Source: Haladaptatus sp. R4 (GTDB taxonomy: Archaea; Halobacteriota; Halobacteria; Halobacteriales; Haladaptataceae). From it: DNA of 64,000 nucleotides. Position 1 is the first letter of the stretch. Each line of letters starts with the position of its first letter. Both the position numbers and the translations under genes were made by a program. Below the pieces are notes generated by a model that worked only from the letters and a program-made list of their open reading frames with translations, did not search any database and was not told where the DNA came from. The stretch spans positions 1 to 64,000 of the forward strand of contig NZ_LWHG01000005.1 in assembly GCF_001625445.1 (NCBI RefSeq). Direction: 5' to 3'. Below are positions 9,170 through 17,772 of this stretch, piece by piece.

Positions 9170-11197
9170 TCAGACAGTCCGGTTGGCACAGAGCATCACG
9201 TCCCCGTTGTCGTAGAGGATGCTCTGGTCGGGACGACAGATCTGTTGTTGGGAGACCTGTCGGTAGACGGGAACGCTCGCGGTTTTATCGCCGTTGGCCT
9301 GCTCGGATTGGCTCTCGTTGAGCTGTTTGACGAGCTGGAACGACGGTGCCCCGGTGGACTGGTACTTTCGATACACCGTAAGCGGATGGTCGGTCGGACC
9401 ATCCCTGTTATCGGCAGAGAGATTGGCCGCAGTCGCCGGATACGCCCCTGTTCTGGCGAACACCGTCTGATACGGATGGTCGGTGTGGATGAACAACGAT
9501 TGATCCCGAGGGAGTTGGGACGAATCGGGCGACCCCGTCATGTCCGCGATGGTGTGAACCGCCGCGATTTCCGACTCGGTGTAGGTCAGTCGCTCCTGGT
9601 CCTGCGGGAAGAACGGACTGTCCAACGTCCCGTGGCTGGAGATAACCATCACACTCGGATACAGGAGCGCGAGGACGACCAACGCTGTAACCACGACGTT
9701 CCGGTTGAGGTTGTGCACGAGATAGCCGACACCCATCGCACCGAGGATGGCCATCGGCGCGTAGAGGAACGCGAACCAGCGCTGTGGGATGAAGTTTCGG
9801 ATGCCGAACATCGGTAGACCGAGCGTGAAGGCCGTCATCACGATCGTCGCGAACAAGAGCGTAAACACCGAATGGGAGATGCGTTTCCGGCGAAGCACGT
9901 ACAGACAACCGACGGTTGCCAACGCGAACAGGATCAGGAATCCCGACGCGTCGATGTACGTCTCGATTTTTTGGAGAAGGGTCGGTGCGGAAAGCGTGAT
10001 GAACTGGGAGTTGTTGCTCGCGAGATTGAACAGTCCTGCGCTCGATACTAATGTCTGTTTCAGATACAACAACACCGTTTTGAGGAACGAATTCCCGTTG
10101 TATGGGGTAAACGACCACATGAACGTGACGAGACCGATGTCAAACGCAAGGAGTCCCGCGAGATTGACGGGTTCCAGTTTTCGGTAGACGCCTGGTCTGC
10201 GAGCCGTCATCTGGAAGATATCCAGCTTGAACACAAACTGTGCTAGCAGTCCTGAAAACACCACGACGAGCATGATGAACGTCGACACCTGATGGGTCAG
10301 GATGATGGCGATGGAAAGGAACACGAGCAGGCCGAAGTCCCGTGCGTTGTACTCCAGCCGCATGATTCGCAGGAGTGCGTAGACGATAGCGATGAAGAAC
10401 AACAGACCGTGACTCGTCGGAATGAGGTGAATCCCCCACTCGATGAAGTAGTCACCGAGCGAGTACAACATTGCCGCGAGCACGGCCCACCGTACCGGAA
10501 CGAGTAGCTTCGTCGCGCCGTAGACGAACAGAATCGCCATCGGCATCACGAGACCGACCGAGAGGTATAGTGCGTTCCGAAGCGACACGTCGTACAACAT
10601 CGCGGAGGACGCAACGAGCAAATGGAACAGCGGTGCCGCGATTTGTTTGTTCCCGTTCATCGCGGAGAGGGAGTGCTGTTCGAAAACACCCCGGGCCAAC
10701 TGTGTCATGTGCGTCCAGATGTCGATTCCGATGTACGTCGGCGTGGTGTACACCGCCGTGAGCCGAATGACGAACGCGAGCGCGATTACCTGGACCAAGA
10801 GAAGCGACGGAAGGAGGTCCTCGTCGTCCACGAACAGGATTTGAAGCATGATGAGCGTTCCCGTGATGCCAGAGAGGACGTAGAACAACCGGGAGCGCTC
10901 GCTCGCGTGCAGTGCGATGGCGATCATCGCGGCCATCAGCACGAAACAGATACTCGGGAGTACCTGCGCGACTAGCTGTGAGAACGATGGATACTCGTAA
11001 ATCGTCTCTCGGTCGTTGCGGACGGCGAGCAGATAGAGTCCACAGCCGAGGCCGAGGACGATGGGAATCGTCTTGATGTATATCTGTGAGGCGAAAAACC
11101 GCAACGGAAACAGCCCGATGGCGACGATGAGACCGAGAATTGCCGCATCGACGTCGAACCGTCGCTGCTTCAACCAGCCAGACATATTCCCAAACAT
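9170..11197 (-). CDS. Polytopic membrane protein, possible GT-C glycosyltransferase
   Basis: A 675-residue protein with about 13 hydrophobic helices in the first 520 residues and a soluble C-terminal domain of about 150 residues. Between the first helices lies YIGIDIWTHMTQLARGVFEQ, an acidic/His extracytoplasmic loop of the kind carrying catalytic Asp in GT-C enzymes that use polyprenyl-linked sugars. The GT-C fold is inferred from topology and context, not from a recognised domain. It sits between the DUF354 gene (45 bp upstream) and the epimerase gene (85 bp downstream). A start four codons later (MSGW) is equally possible. Confidence 0.65.
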   Translation of the reverse strand: MFGNMSGWLKQRRFDVDAAILGLIVAIGLFPLRFFASQIYIKTIPIVLGLGCGLYLLAVRNDRETIYEYPSFSQLVAQVLPSICFVLMAAMIAIALHASERSRLFYVLSGITGTLIMLQILFVDDEDLLPSLLLVQVIALAFVIRLTAVYTTPTYIGIDIWTHMTQLARGVFEQHSLSAMNGNKQIAAPLFHLLVASSAMLYDVSLRNALYLSVGLVMPMAILFVYGATKLLVPVRWAVLAAMLYSLGDYFIEWGIHLIPTSHGLLFFIAIVYALLRIMRLEYNARDFGLLVFLSIAIILTHQVSTFIMLVVVFSGLLAQFVFKLDIFQMTARRPGVYRKLEPVNLAGLLAFDIGLVTFMWSFTPYNGNSFLKTVLLYLKQTLVSSAGLFNLASNNSQFITLSAPTLLQKIETYIDASGFLILFALATVGCLYVLRRKRISHSVFTLLFATIVMTAFTLGLPMFGIRNFIPQRWFAFLYAPMAILGAMGVGYLVHNLNRNVVVTALVVLALLYPSVMVISSHGTLDSPFFPQDQERLTYTESEIAAVHTIADMTGSPDSSQLPRDQSLFIHTDHPYQTVFARTGAYPATAANLSADNRDGPTDHPLTVYRKYQSTGAPSFQLVKQLNESQSEQANGDKTASVPVYRQVSQQQICRPDQSILYDNGDVMLCANRTV

Positions 11198-11241
11198 CGA
11201 TTATCGCCTCCGTCTGCCGAATCGTGGTTTCGTTATCATAG

Positions 11242-12299
11242 TTAAACCTCCGCGCCCGGCCGTGTCGTCCGACCGTGTTTCCGGGAACGGCCGGTGAGGG
11301 CGCGCAAAATGACGTCGGTCGTATCGACTTTGTCATCGAGAAGCCGTTCTCGGCGTTGCTGCCAGTCGGTGTCGCCTTCGAGGATGGAAACCGACTGTTC
11401 GAGCGCGCGCTCGTGTCGGTCTTCCTGCTGATAGTTGAACAGGAGTTCGTAGCGCTCGTCCAGTTCGTCCGTGTAGCCCATCGTTAGCGTGTTAACGTAG
11501 ATGGCAGGCGTACCGAGGACGCACTCTCCGCCGCCATCGTCGCGCCTTCCCCGACGAACAAGTCGGCGAACGCGAGCAGGTCGTGCATCCGGTGTGGCGC
11601 GACCGTTGCCCGGTGTGATTCGAGCGACGAGGGGAGCGAGCGTTCGGAGGTGATGAGCACCTCCGAACCGGCGTCCTCCAATTGCGTGACGACATCGCGT
11701 ACGTCGTCGAATCCACCTTGTCCCACGTCGTGTGATGCGCCCCACTCGACGAGCCTGAGGACGGTGAATTTCTCCTCGGGATCGAGACCGAGTTCCTCGA
11801 CCACCGTCGGGTCGGGCGTGAATCGGTCGGGGTGGAGATACGCGAGTTCGTGATAACCGGGGTATCGAACCTGCTTCGAACCCACATCACGCGTGTAACA
11901 ATCGGGGGTGTAGATGGCGTCGGCGAACGGAAACGCGAGTTTCTGAATGAGTTTCGCGTGTTCCGTGTCGTAGAAGATGACGCTGCGTGCACGCACGGCC
12001 GTTGCCACGTGTGCGGCCGCTACACCGCCGATGGCGGTTATCACATCCGGCCTCAACTGAACTGCCCGGCGGAGCAGACGCGCCTCGTAGGTCGCCTGTA
12101 CCCGTGCCAGTTCCGACAGACCCGACGCGGTGCCAGCCAGCACCTCGTGGTCGATGTCGTACCGATCGAGCAGTTCGACCGCCATTTCCTTCTCACGGGC
12201 GAAGACGTGAACGTCGTGCCCCTCGTCCTCCAGTTCCGCGATCGCGTTGCGGAAGAAGTGGACGTGTGCCGGGTGTTGAATGGTGACGAACACTCTCAT
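11242..12299 (-). pseudogene. DUF354 glycosyltransferase-like protein, frameshifted
   Basis: The two frames join into a protein of about 352 residues. The first 260 residues begin MRVFVTIQHPAHVHFFRNAI, the characteristic start of DUF354 proteins, which share the GT-B fold of UDP-GlcNAc 2-epimerase-like glycosyltransferases. The family's C-terminal signature is split: GEGATMAAESA in the first frame and VLGTPAIYVNTLTMGY in the second. Adding one G near 11520 makes GEGATMAAESAVLGTPAIYVNT continuous, and the interval is one base short of a multiple of three. A sequencing error is more likely than decay because both parts are intact. Its ATG overlaps the GT2 stop by four bases, showing translational coupling within the operon. 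Confidence 0.8.
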
Positions 12300-13252
12300 G
12301 GGTTCTGCCTCCTGTCGAGGACGATTCCGACGATGATTCCGACGACGCCGACGAGAAGCGACGTGAGCGATTTGCGTGCGTCGTCGTTCTTCGTCCCGGT
12401 GAGGGTCGAGCCCAACGCTCGGACACCGAGTGCGATCCCCGCTAATCCGCTGACGATGCCGAAGAGATAGGCGATACCGAGCGGGTGAGTTCGGTAGCGT
12501 GCCCCGAGCCGCCAGAAGAAGTTTCTGAGGAGCATGAGCGACACCTTGGGGATGTAGTCGCCGTACTGGATACTGCTCTCCTCGTCACCGTACGTCGCGG
12601 GCATATCCACGTCCGCGACCCGCATGCCGGCGACGTTCAGCTTCACGAGGATGTCGTTGCAGTAGCCGTAGTACTCGTACATCCCTTCGAGATCGATAGC
12701 CTCCAGCGCTGGCAACGAGATCGCTGTGTACCCGTTCTGTGGATCAGTGATGTCCCAGTAGCCGCTGGCGATGCGCGTCAACCCGGTCAACAACCAGTTT
12801 CCGAGCAGGCGGAATCGTGGCATCTCTTCGCGGAGTTCCGAGTTCGAAAGACGGTCGCCTTTCGTGTACTCGGCGTCTCCGGTCACGATCGGGTCGAGAA
12901 ACCGAGTCATTATATCGGGGTCCATCTGTCCGTCCGCATCGACGGTGACGGTGATGTCCGTCCCGTCCTCGCGGGCCGCGAGATACCCCGTTTTGATCGC
13001 CGCTCCGGCCCCTCGGTTCACCGCATGCTGAATGGCGACGACGCCGTTGACGGCGTCGTCACTCTCCCCTGCACGGGGTGCACGCTCGATGGTTGCGTGT
13101 GCTCTAATTTCGTCCCACGTACCGTCGGTCGAGGCGTCGTCAACAGCGTAGACACGGTCCACGAAGTCGGGGAGCGAGTCGAGAACATCGCCAACGAACC
13201 CTTCTTCGTTGTACGCGGGCACGACGACGCCTATCGTGTGCCCTTCGTACAT
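12296..13252 (-). CDS. Family 2 glycosyltransferase (dolichol-phosphate sugar synthase type, AglJ-like)
   Basis: A 318-residue GT2 enzyme. The nucleotide-sugar site is visible as GVVVPAYNEEGFVGDVLDSL near the start, VDDASTDGTW near 38-47, and the metal-binding VTVDADGQMDPD near 100. The C-terminal 60 residues hold two hydrophobic helices (LAYLFGIVSGLAGIALGV and LLVGVVGIIVGIVL), typical of polyisoprenyl-phosphate glycosyltransferases. Known relatives (AglJ) start the N-linked glycan on dolichol phosphate; the sequence alone does not prove the sugar. The gene follows the nucleotide-sugar dehydrogenase without any gap and overlaps the DUF354 start. Confidence 0.85.
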   Translation of the reverse strand: MYEGHTIGVVVPAYNEEGFVGDVLDSLPDFVDRVYAVDDASTDGTWDEIRAHATIERAPRAGESDDAVNGVVAIQHAVNRGAGAAIKTGYLAAREDGTDITVTVDADGQMDPDIMTRFLDPIVTGDAEYTKGDRLSNSELREEMPRFRLLGNWLLTGLTRIASGYWDITDPQNGYTAISLPALEAIDLEGMYEYYGYCNDILVKLNVAGMRVADVDMPATYGDEESSIQYGDYIPKVSLMLLRNFFWRLGARYRTHPLGIAYLFGIVSGLAGIALGVRALGSTLTGTKNDDARKSLTSLLVGVVGIIVGIVLDRRQNP

Positions 13253-14623
13253 CTACACCCTCCGGTAAGCGAATCCGGCGTCGAATACTTTCTCGGCGTT
13301 GAACGCGCCAGTTACGTCGATGAAGACGGGATCGTCGTTCATCCGGTCCGCCATCTCCTCCAAGTCGAAATCGTAGAAATCCTGATGCGGCGTGGCGAGG
13401 ACGATGCCGTCGTATCCGTCGAAGGAGAAGTCGTCGTCCTCCTCCACGGAGATGCCGAACTTCTCACGCATGAGTTCGTTGTCACCGTGTGGATCGTAAC
13501 CGACGGTCTCGATGTCGAACTCCTGGAGCTGACGAATGATGCCGTCCACTTTGGACGTGCGGATGTCGGCCACGTCCGGCTTGTAGGTCAGCCCGAGGAT
13601 GAGGACGCGACTGTCTCGAAGCGTCTTTCCTGCCCGGTTCAGCTCCTTTATCATCATGTTAGAGAGGTGGGCAGGCATGGCTTCGTTGACGTCACGGCTC
13701 TGCTGGATGAGTTTGGGCGAGAATCCAGACTGCTTGGAACGATGGATGAAGAAGTACGGATCGACGGGGATGCAGTGACCACCGACCAGTCCTGGGCGGT
13801 AGTCGTGGAAGTTCCACTTCGTCCCCGACGCTTCAAGGACTGAACGCGTGTCGATGTCCATATCCATGCTGTCGAAGGCCATCGCCAGTTCGTTCACGAG
13901 CGCGATATTCAGGTCACGCTGGACGTTTTCTACCACTTTGCTCGCTTCCGCGACTTCCATGGAGTCCGCTTTGTGAACACCCGCGTCGATGACGGTCGCG
14001 TACAGTTCGGCGATATCGTCACGAACCTCGTCGTTCATTCCGCCCACGACTTTCACGACGTCGCGGAGACCGTGCTCCGGGTCGCCGGGCGTTGCGCGCT
14101 CCGGCGAGTAGCCGACGAAGAAGTCCACACCGCAGGTCAGTCCGGACGCTTCTTCGATTGCGGGAACGAGGACTTCACGGGTCGCTCCCGGGAAGACCGT
14201 GGATTCGAGAATGACGGTCGTGTCGGGGGAGATGTGTTCGCCCACAGTTTTTCCGGCAGCCACCACGAAGTCGAGGCTGGGTTGGTCGTTTTCGTCGACC
14301 GGCGTCGGAACCGCGATCATCACGTAATCCGCACGGGTGATCTCATCGGGGTCGTTCGTGTACGTGATTTCGCTCTCAGCGATGGCCTCGTCTCCGAGGT
14401 CGCCCGTGGTGTCAGTGCCGCCGCGAAGGGTTTCGACTTTGCTGTCGTCAATGTCGAAGCCGACGACGTTGTACCCTTCTTGGTCGAATCCGACTGCCAA
14501 CGGGAGTCCAACGTAGCCGAGACCGACGACACAGATCGTCGCTTCCCGGGCCTCTGTTACGTCGCTCTCATCACTTCCAGCGTAATCCGGCTGGCTGTCG
14601 ATGTCTCCTATCGTCGAGTTCAT
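13253..14623 (-). CDS. Nucleotide-sugar (UDP-sugar) dehydrogenase
   Basis: A 456-residue UDP-glucose/GDP-mannose dehydrogenase family enzyme that oxidises a UDP-sugar C6 to a uronic acid in two NAD-dependent steps. The Rossmann motif ICVVGLGYVGLPLAVGF lies near 31-47, and the catalytic Cys is in GLVGGHCIPVDPYF near 285. The 'GYVGLP.A' form and the GGHCIPVDPYF box are those of the WbpA/TviB-type UDP-N-acetyl-hexosamine dehydrogenases rather than Ugd, so UDP-GlcNAc or UDP-ManNAc is a plausible substrate. First gene of the leftward operon; the N-terminal 25 residues are an acidic extension. Confidence 0.88.
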   Translation of the reverse strand: MNSTIGDIDSQPDYAGSDESDVTEAREATICVVGLGYVGLPLAVGFDQEGYNVVGFDIDDSKVETLRGGTDTTGDLGDEAIAESEITYTNDPDEITRADYVMIAVPTPVDENDQPSLDFVVAAGKTVGEHISPDTTVILESTVFPGATREVLVPAIEEASGLTCGVDFFVGYSPERATPGDPEHGLRDVVKVVGGMNDEVRDDIAELYATVIDAGVHKADSMEVAEASKVVENVQRDLNIALVNELAMAFDSMDMDIDTRSVLEASGTKWNFHDYRPGLVGGHCIPVDPYFFIHRSKQSGFSPKLIQQSRDVNEAMPAHLSNMMIKELNRAGKTLRDSRVLILGLTYKPDVADIRTSKVDGIIRQLQEFDIETVGYDPHGDNELMREKFGISVEEDDDFSFDGYDGIVLATPHQDFYDFDLEEMADRMNDDPVFIDVTGAFNAEKVFDAGFAYRRV

Positions 14624-15115
14624 GGGTGATTGTCCTCCATTCGAGTGCTCCCCGGTATCGACTGATACCAGAGCGACCGGCAGCGAGGGAAAGCGGAGGT
14701 TGAGTTTCCTTCGATTCTCCGGTCGGACTTTCCTCGTTAAAATCCATCAAACCCTGTGGGCTTTATTATACACTGACTAATGGCCTCGTGCCCGAGAGTG
14801 GCGGTTTTTCAGTAGGAAGATATGCGGGGAGAGGAAAGATAACACACCACAATCCGTAGATAGATAATATCCACAACCAGTCACGCACGCGTAATAGCAA
14901 ATAGATAAGCCACCCCCGTGTCAGCCGGTCTTCGTGGCTGACGGGTCCGATATGTTATGAAAATACATGCGGGTGGATAATCGCAAGACTGCGGCATTAT
15001 GAACTCGCTACAACGGTTTGAATGGTAAACGAACAAGAACGAACAGTACGGGAAAGTGGGTGCAACATCCGGGAGCGGCTTCTCCGTTTATTACCTCCCC
15101 CAGGAACGGACATGT
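14624..15115. other. Intergenic region between divergent genes
   Basis: This 490-bp stretch separates the leftward glycan operon from the DUF7344 gene. I see AT-rich promoter-like sequence near 14840-14890 and around 14950-14975, but no ORF with coding character. Its right end holds the TTTATTA promoter described separately. Confidence 0.5.
15052..15093 (+). promoter_or_regulatory. Promoter of DUF7344 gene (TTTATTA with degenerate upstream repeat)
   Basis: TTTATTA at 15087-15093 is a TATA-like box 29 nt from the ATG, so the transcript should be nearly leaderless. About 18 nt upstream are two half-sites ten bases apart (GAAAG at 15052 and GCAAC at 15062), a degenerate form of the tandem GAAAC element seen at 40.14, 42.6 and 61.68 kb. 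The flank TCTCC before and CCTCCCC after the box is also shared with the 61.7 kb copy. Confidence 0.5.
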
Positions 15116-15694
15116 ATGAGCGCAACGACACAACAGGTCGAAGAACAATCTAGCTCCATGGACACGACATCGTCCGTAGAGTTGGGCGAGGATCAAATCT
15201 ACCATCTCCTCCAGAACGAACGACGTCGTTACGTCCTTCGATATCTACACGGCTCGGACGAACAGGAATCGATGCGCGACATCGCGGAACAGGTCGCCGC
15301 ATGGGAAAACAACAGCACCGTTCAGGCGATCACGTCCAGTGAACGCCAGCGTGTGTACATCCCGCTGTACCAGTCCCATCTGCCGAAACTCGACGAAGAG
15401 GGCATCATCGAGTACGACCAGAGTCGCGGGACCGTAGAAAAAACGGACATGGCCGACGTGTTGTACGACTACCTCGAACCGACCGCAGTTGCGGCGGATG
15501 ACGACGAAGATGTAAGCGATGACGAACAAACTCGCTGGGAACACTACTACCTCGGCGCATCCGGCATCGGCGTAACTCTGCTCGCCGGAGCGGCACTCGG
15601 TCTGTCCCCGTTCGCAATACTCCCATCGGGTTCGGTTGGACTGGCGATCCTCGGCATGTTCTGGGCGTTAACAGTTGGACAGCAACTCGCGTAA
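15116..15694 (+). CDS. DUF7344 winged-helix membrane regulator (copy 1)
   Basis: A 192-residue protein. Residues about 20-110 form a winged helix-turn-helix domain (DQIYHLLQNERRRYVLRYL, then AEQVAAWENN, then RVYIPLYQSHLPKLDEEGII), the DUF7344 signature common in haloarchaea. A short acidic linker follows, then two membrane helices (YYLGASGIGVTLLAGAALGL and ILPSGSVGLAILGMFWALT). This suggests a membrane-tethered DNA-binding protein whose signal is unknown. Two paralogues lie at 40212-40790, of identical length, and 41943-42536. The ATG at 15116 is chosen because it gives the MSxT start shared with the other copies. Confidence 0.85.
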   Translation: MSATTQQVEEQSSSMDTTSSVELGEDQIYHLLQNERRRYVLRYLHGSDEQESMRDIAEQVAAWENNSTVQAITSSERQRVYIPLYQSHLPKLDEEGIIEYDQSRGTVEKTDMADVLYDYLEPTAVAADDDEDVSDDEQTRWEHYYLGASGIGVTLLAGAALGLSPFAILPSGSVGLAILGMFWALTVGQQLA

Positions 15695-15958
15695 CGATCG
15701 ACCAAACGAGTGACGGATAGGGATGCTTTGCGGATCAGTTTTTTACTAATGCAACTCATGTTTTCGTTTATTTACATCCGAGAATCCATCAGATCTCCAT
15801 AAACAGACGAATCTCGGTCGTAACCTACTAGTAAGGCAGGCTAAATACAAAAGGTATAAGCAGTAGAAATCCAACCCCAAAGGAAAAATACTCAGCGCGG
15901 AAATACCAAACATAGAACGGTTCACCTTACGAAACCGGAAGCCAGACTTCACACCAAC

Positions 15959-17410
15959 ATGACAAACAGGCAACTAGCCATATTCTCCGTCTGCCTGCTA
16001 CTCCTCACCGCCGTCGCGCCGACCGCGTCCGCCGGTGCAACACCGGGAGGTAATCAATTCGTTATTCAGAGCGTTACGTACTCGGGTGCGGGCGTTGCCA
16101 AAGCCGGGGAAAATATAACATATTTGTGGCGGTCAGCACCACACAACGAAACTGTAACAGTGTATACAGGAAATCGTTCCGGAACGCACGAGGTGTGTAC
16201 TAATTTCCGTACGCCGGGGAACAACGCGACGAATTTGACGGGTACGAAGACGTGTCGAGAGATATCGCTCTCCCCCAACGGCGTCCAACAGATCAACTTC
16301 AGCTTCGGGAGTATTTCGACGAACGCGAGTGGACGACAGAACGCTGTTGCGACGGTCAAAGACGGAGAGAAGGTCATCGCACAGCAAACGGTTCCCGTCT
16401 ATCTCATGGTGAAGACGGGCGATGACGATGGGGACGACCTGACCAACAAGAAGGAGATCAAGCTCGGAACGAACGTTACGAGCAAGGATACCGACAAGGA
16501 CGGGCTCGAAGACGGCGAAGAAGTGAACAACTACGGGACGAACGCGACGAAAGCGGATACGGACGGGGACGGACTCCGCGACAGACAAGAGATAAGCATC
16601 GGGTCGAATCCGACCCAGGAGGATACCGACGCGGACGGGTTGTCAGATAAGCGAGAGTACGAACTCGGAACGAACGTCAGTAACGCCGATACCGACGGTG
16701 ATGGATTGACCGACGTTTCGGAGGTGAACGGCACGACCAAACCCACGATGGCGGACAGCGACAAGGACGGATTGAACGACAGCGTGGAGGTCGCAGGTGC
16801 CACGGATCCGATGAAACCCGATACCGACGAGGATGGGTTGGAAGATGGAAAAGAGAAGAAACTCGGAACGGATCCGACGAAAGCGGACACCGACGGGGAC
16901 GGACTCAGTGACGGGACGGAACAGAAACTCGGAACGGATCCGTTGAAGCGAGATACCGACGGTGATGGACTCAGTGACGGGTTCGAACACAGCTTCGGGA
17001 CGAACCCGAACAGTCGCGTTCTCACTGGTGGTCTGTACCTCGTCTTCCTGAGTTTACTCGTCGGGATGGCGCTGTTGGTTCAGCGGAACGGAACCGAATG
17101 GCTCCCGACGCTACTCGGGGGCGAGAGCAGTCGGGACGGAGAACCCAAACCCGAGCCGCACCTACAGGATGGGAAAGTGACGACGGACGCGGATCGCGTC
17201 TTAAAACTCCTGCGAGAGAACGGCGGTCGACTTCCACAGGGAGAGATCATCGAGCGGACGGGTTGGTCGAAATCGAAGGTGAGCCGCCTCCTTTCGAAGA
17301 TGGAAGACAGGAAACAGGTGAGTAAGATAAATATCGGCCGGAAGAACATCGTCATCCTCTACGGACAGGAACCTGGGAATACAAATAACACGTCCGAAAA
17401 ACCGCAGTAG
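15959..17410 (+). CDS. Secreted thrombospondin-3-repeat protein with TM helix and intracellular winged helix
   Basis: A 483-residue single-pass receptor-like protein. A Sec signal (QLAIFSVCLLLLTAVAPTASA) is followed by a beta-rich domain (about 27-150) with paired cysteines. Nine DxDxDGL-type calcium-binding repeats run from about 155 to 345 (DTDKDGLEDGEE, DTDGDGLRDRQE and so on), as in thrombospondin type 3 modules. One membrane helix is at about 354-374 (LYLVFLSLLVGMALLVQ). The cytoplasmic tail ends in a winged helix (RVLKLLRENGGRLPQGEI, then WSKSKVSRLLSKMED) and a basic wing. The layout suggests an outside-in sensor that controls transcription, perhaps responding to calcium or surface state; that is inference. 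The wHTH resembles the one at the end of the 43991-45061 gene. Confidence 0.8.
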   Translation: MTNRQLAIFSVCLLLLTAVAPTASAGATPGGNQFVIQSVTYSGAGVAKAGENITYLWRSAPHNETVTVYTGNRSGTHEVCTNFRTPGNNATNLTGTKTCREISLSPNGVQQINFSFGSISTNASGRQNAVATVKDGEKVIAQQTVPVYLMVKTGDDDGDDLTNKKEIKLGTNVTSKDTDKDGLEDGEEVNNYGTNATKADTDGDGLRDRQEISIGSNPTQEDTDADGLSDKREYELGTNVSNADTDGDGLTDVSEVNGTTKPTMADSDKDGLNDSVEVAGATDPMKPDTDEDGLEDGKEKKLGTDPTKADTDGDGLSDGTEQKLGTDPLKRDTDGDGLSDGFEHSFGTNPNSRVLTGGLYLVFLSLLVGMALLVQRNGTEWLPTLLGGESSRDGEPKPEPHLQDGKVTTDADRVLKLLRENGGRLPQGEIIERTGWSKSKVSRLLSKMEDRKQVSKINIGRKNIVILYGQEPGNTNNTSEKPQ

Positions 17411-17772
17411 AGACGGTTGAAACCGCTAGTCAACGGGTAGTTCGGCGCCGAAGTGTGGAAATGTTTAACATTATAAATACACATCTAAACAGAGTGTAAC
17501 TGTATCGAAACCCGATACATTCGGTTTACATTCCTGCTAAGATACCCCCTTAATCAGTCTATAGTAATGGGGGTAGGGAGAAATGTCGAAGACAAGAGCC
17601 AGTCGTTTCCAGCAGGTGGGACGGCGGGGCCTATAGGACACACCCATGAACTACCTTGACACAATAGACGGACGTGCGACGGTTCGTTCTGGCTTGCTTC
17701 ACGATACGACGGGGCGTGCCAGCTCGGAACGACAGTACGAGCAGTCCGCGAGAAAAACGGAGGAGACGTAGG
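17411..17772. other. Intergenic region upstream of glmS with a short inverted repeat
   Basis: No coding sequence is seen. TACCCCCTTA at 17543-17552 and TAATGGGGGTA at 17565-17575 can pair to a C5/G5 hairpin with a 12-19 nt loop. It lies about 200 bp before glmS and may be a terminator for the upstream gene or a regulatory element. A start at 17674 would put about 33 extra residues before Cys2 and is not credible. Confidence 0.4.

Noticed and set aside
8191-9321. Plus-strand frame of 376 codons opposite the epimerase gene
   Set aside because: It is antisense to a clear NAD-dependent epimerase and has the Val/Asp/Arg bias of mirror frames in GC-rich DNA.
12485-13843. Plus-strand frame of 452 codons opposite the GT2 and dehydrogenase genes
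   Set aside because: It spans the junction of two well-supported genes on the other strand and shows no domain.
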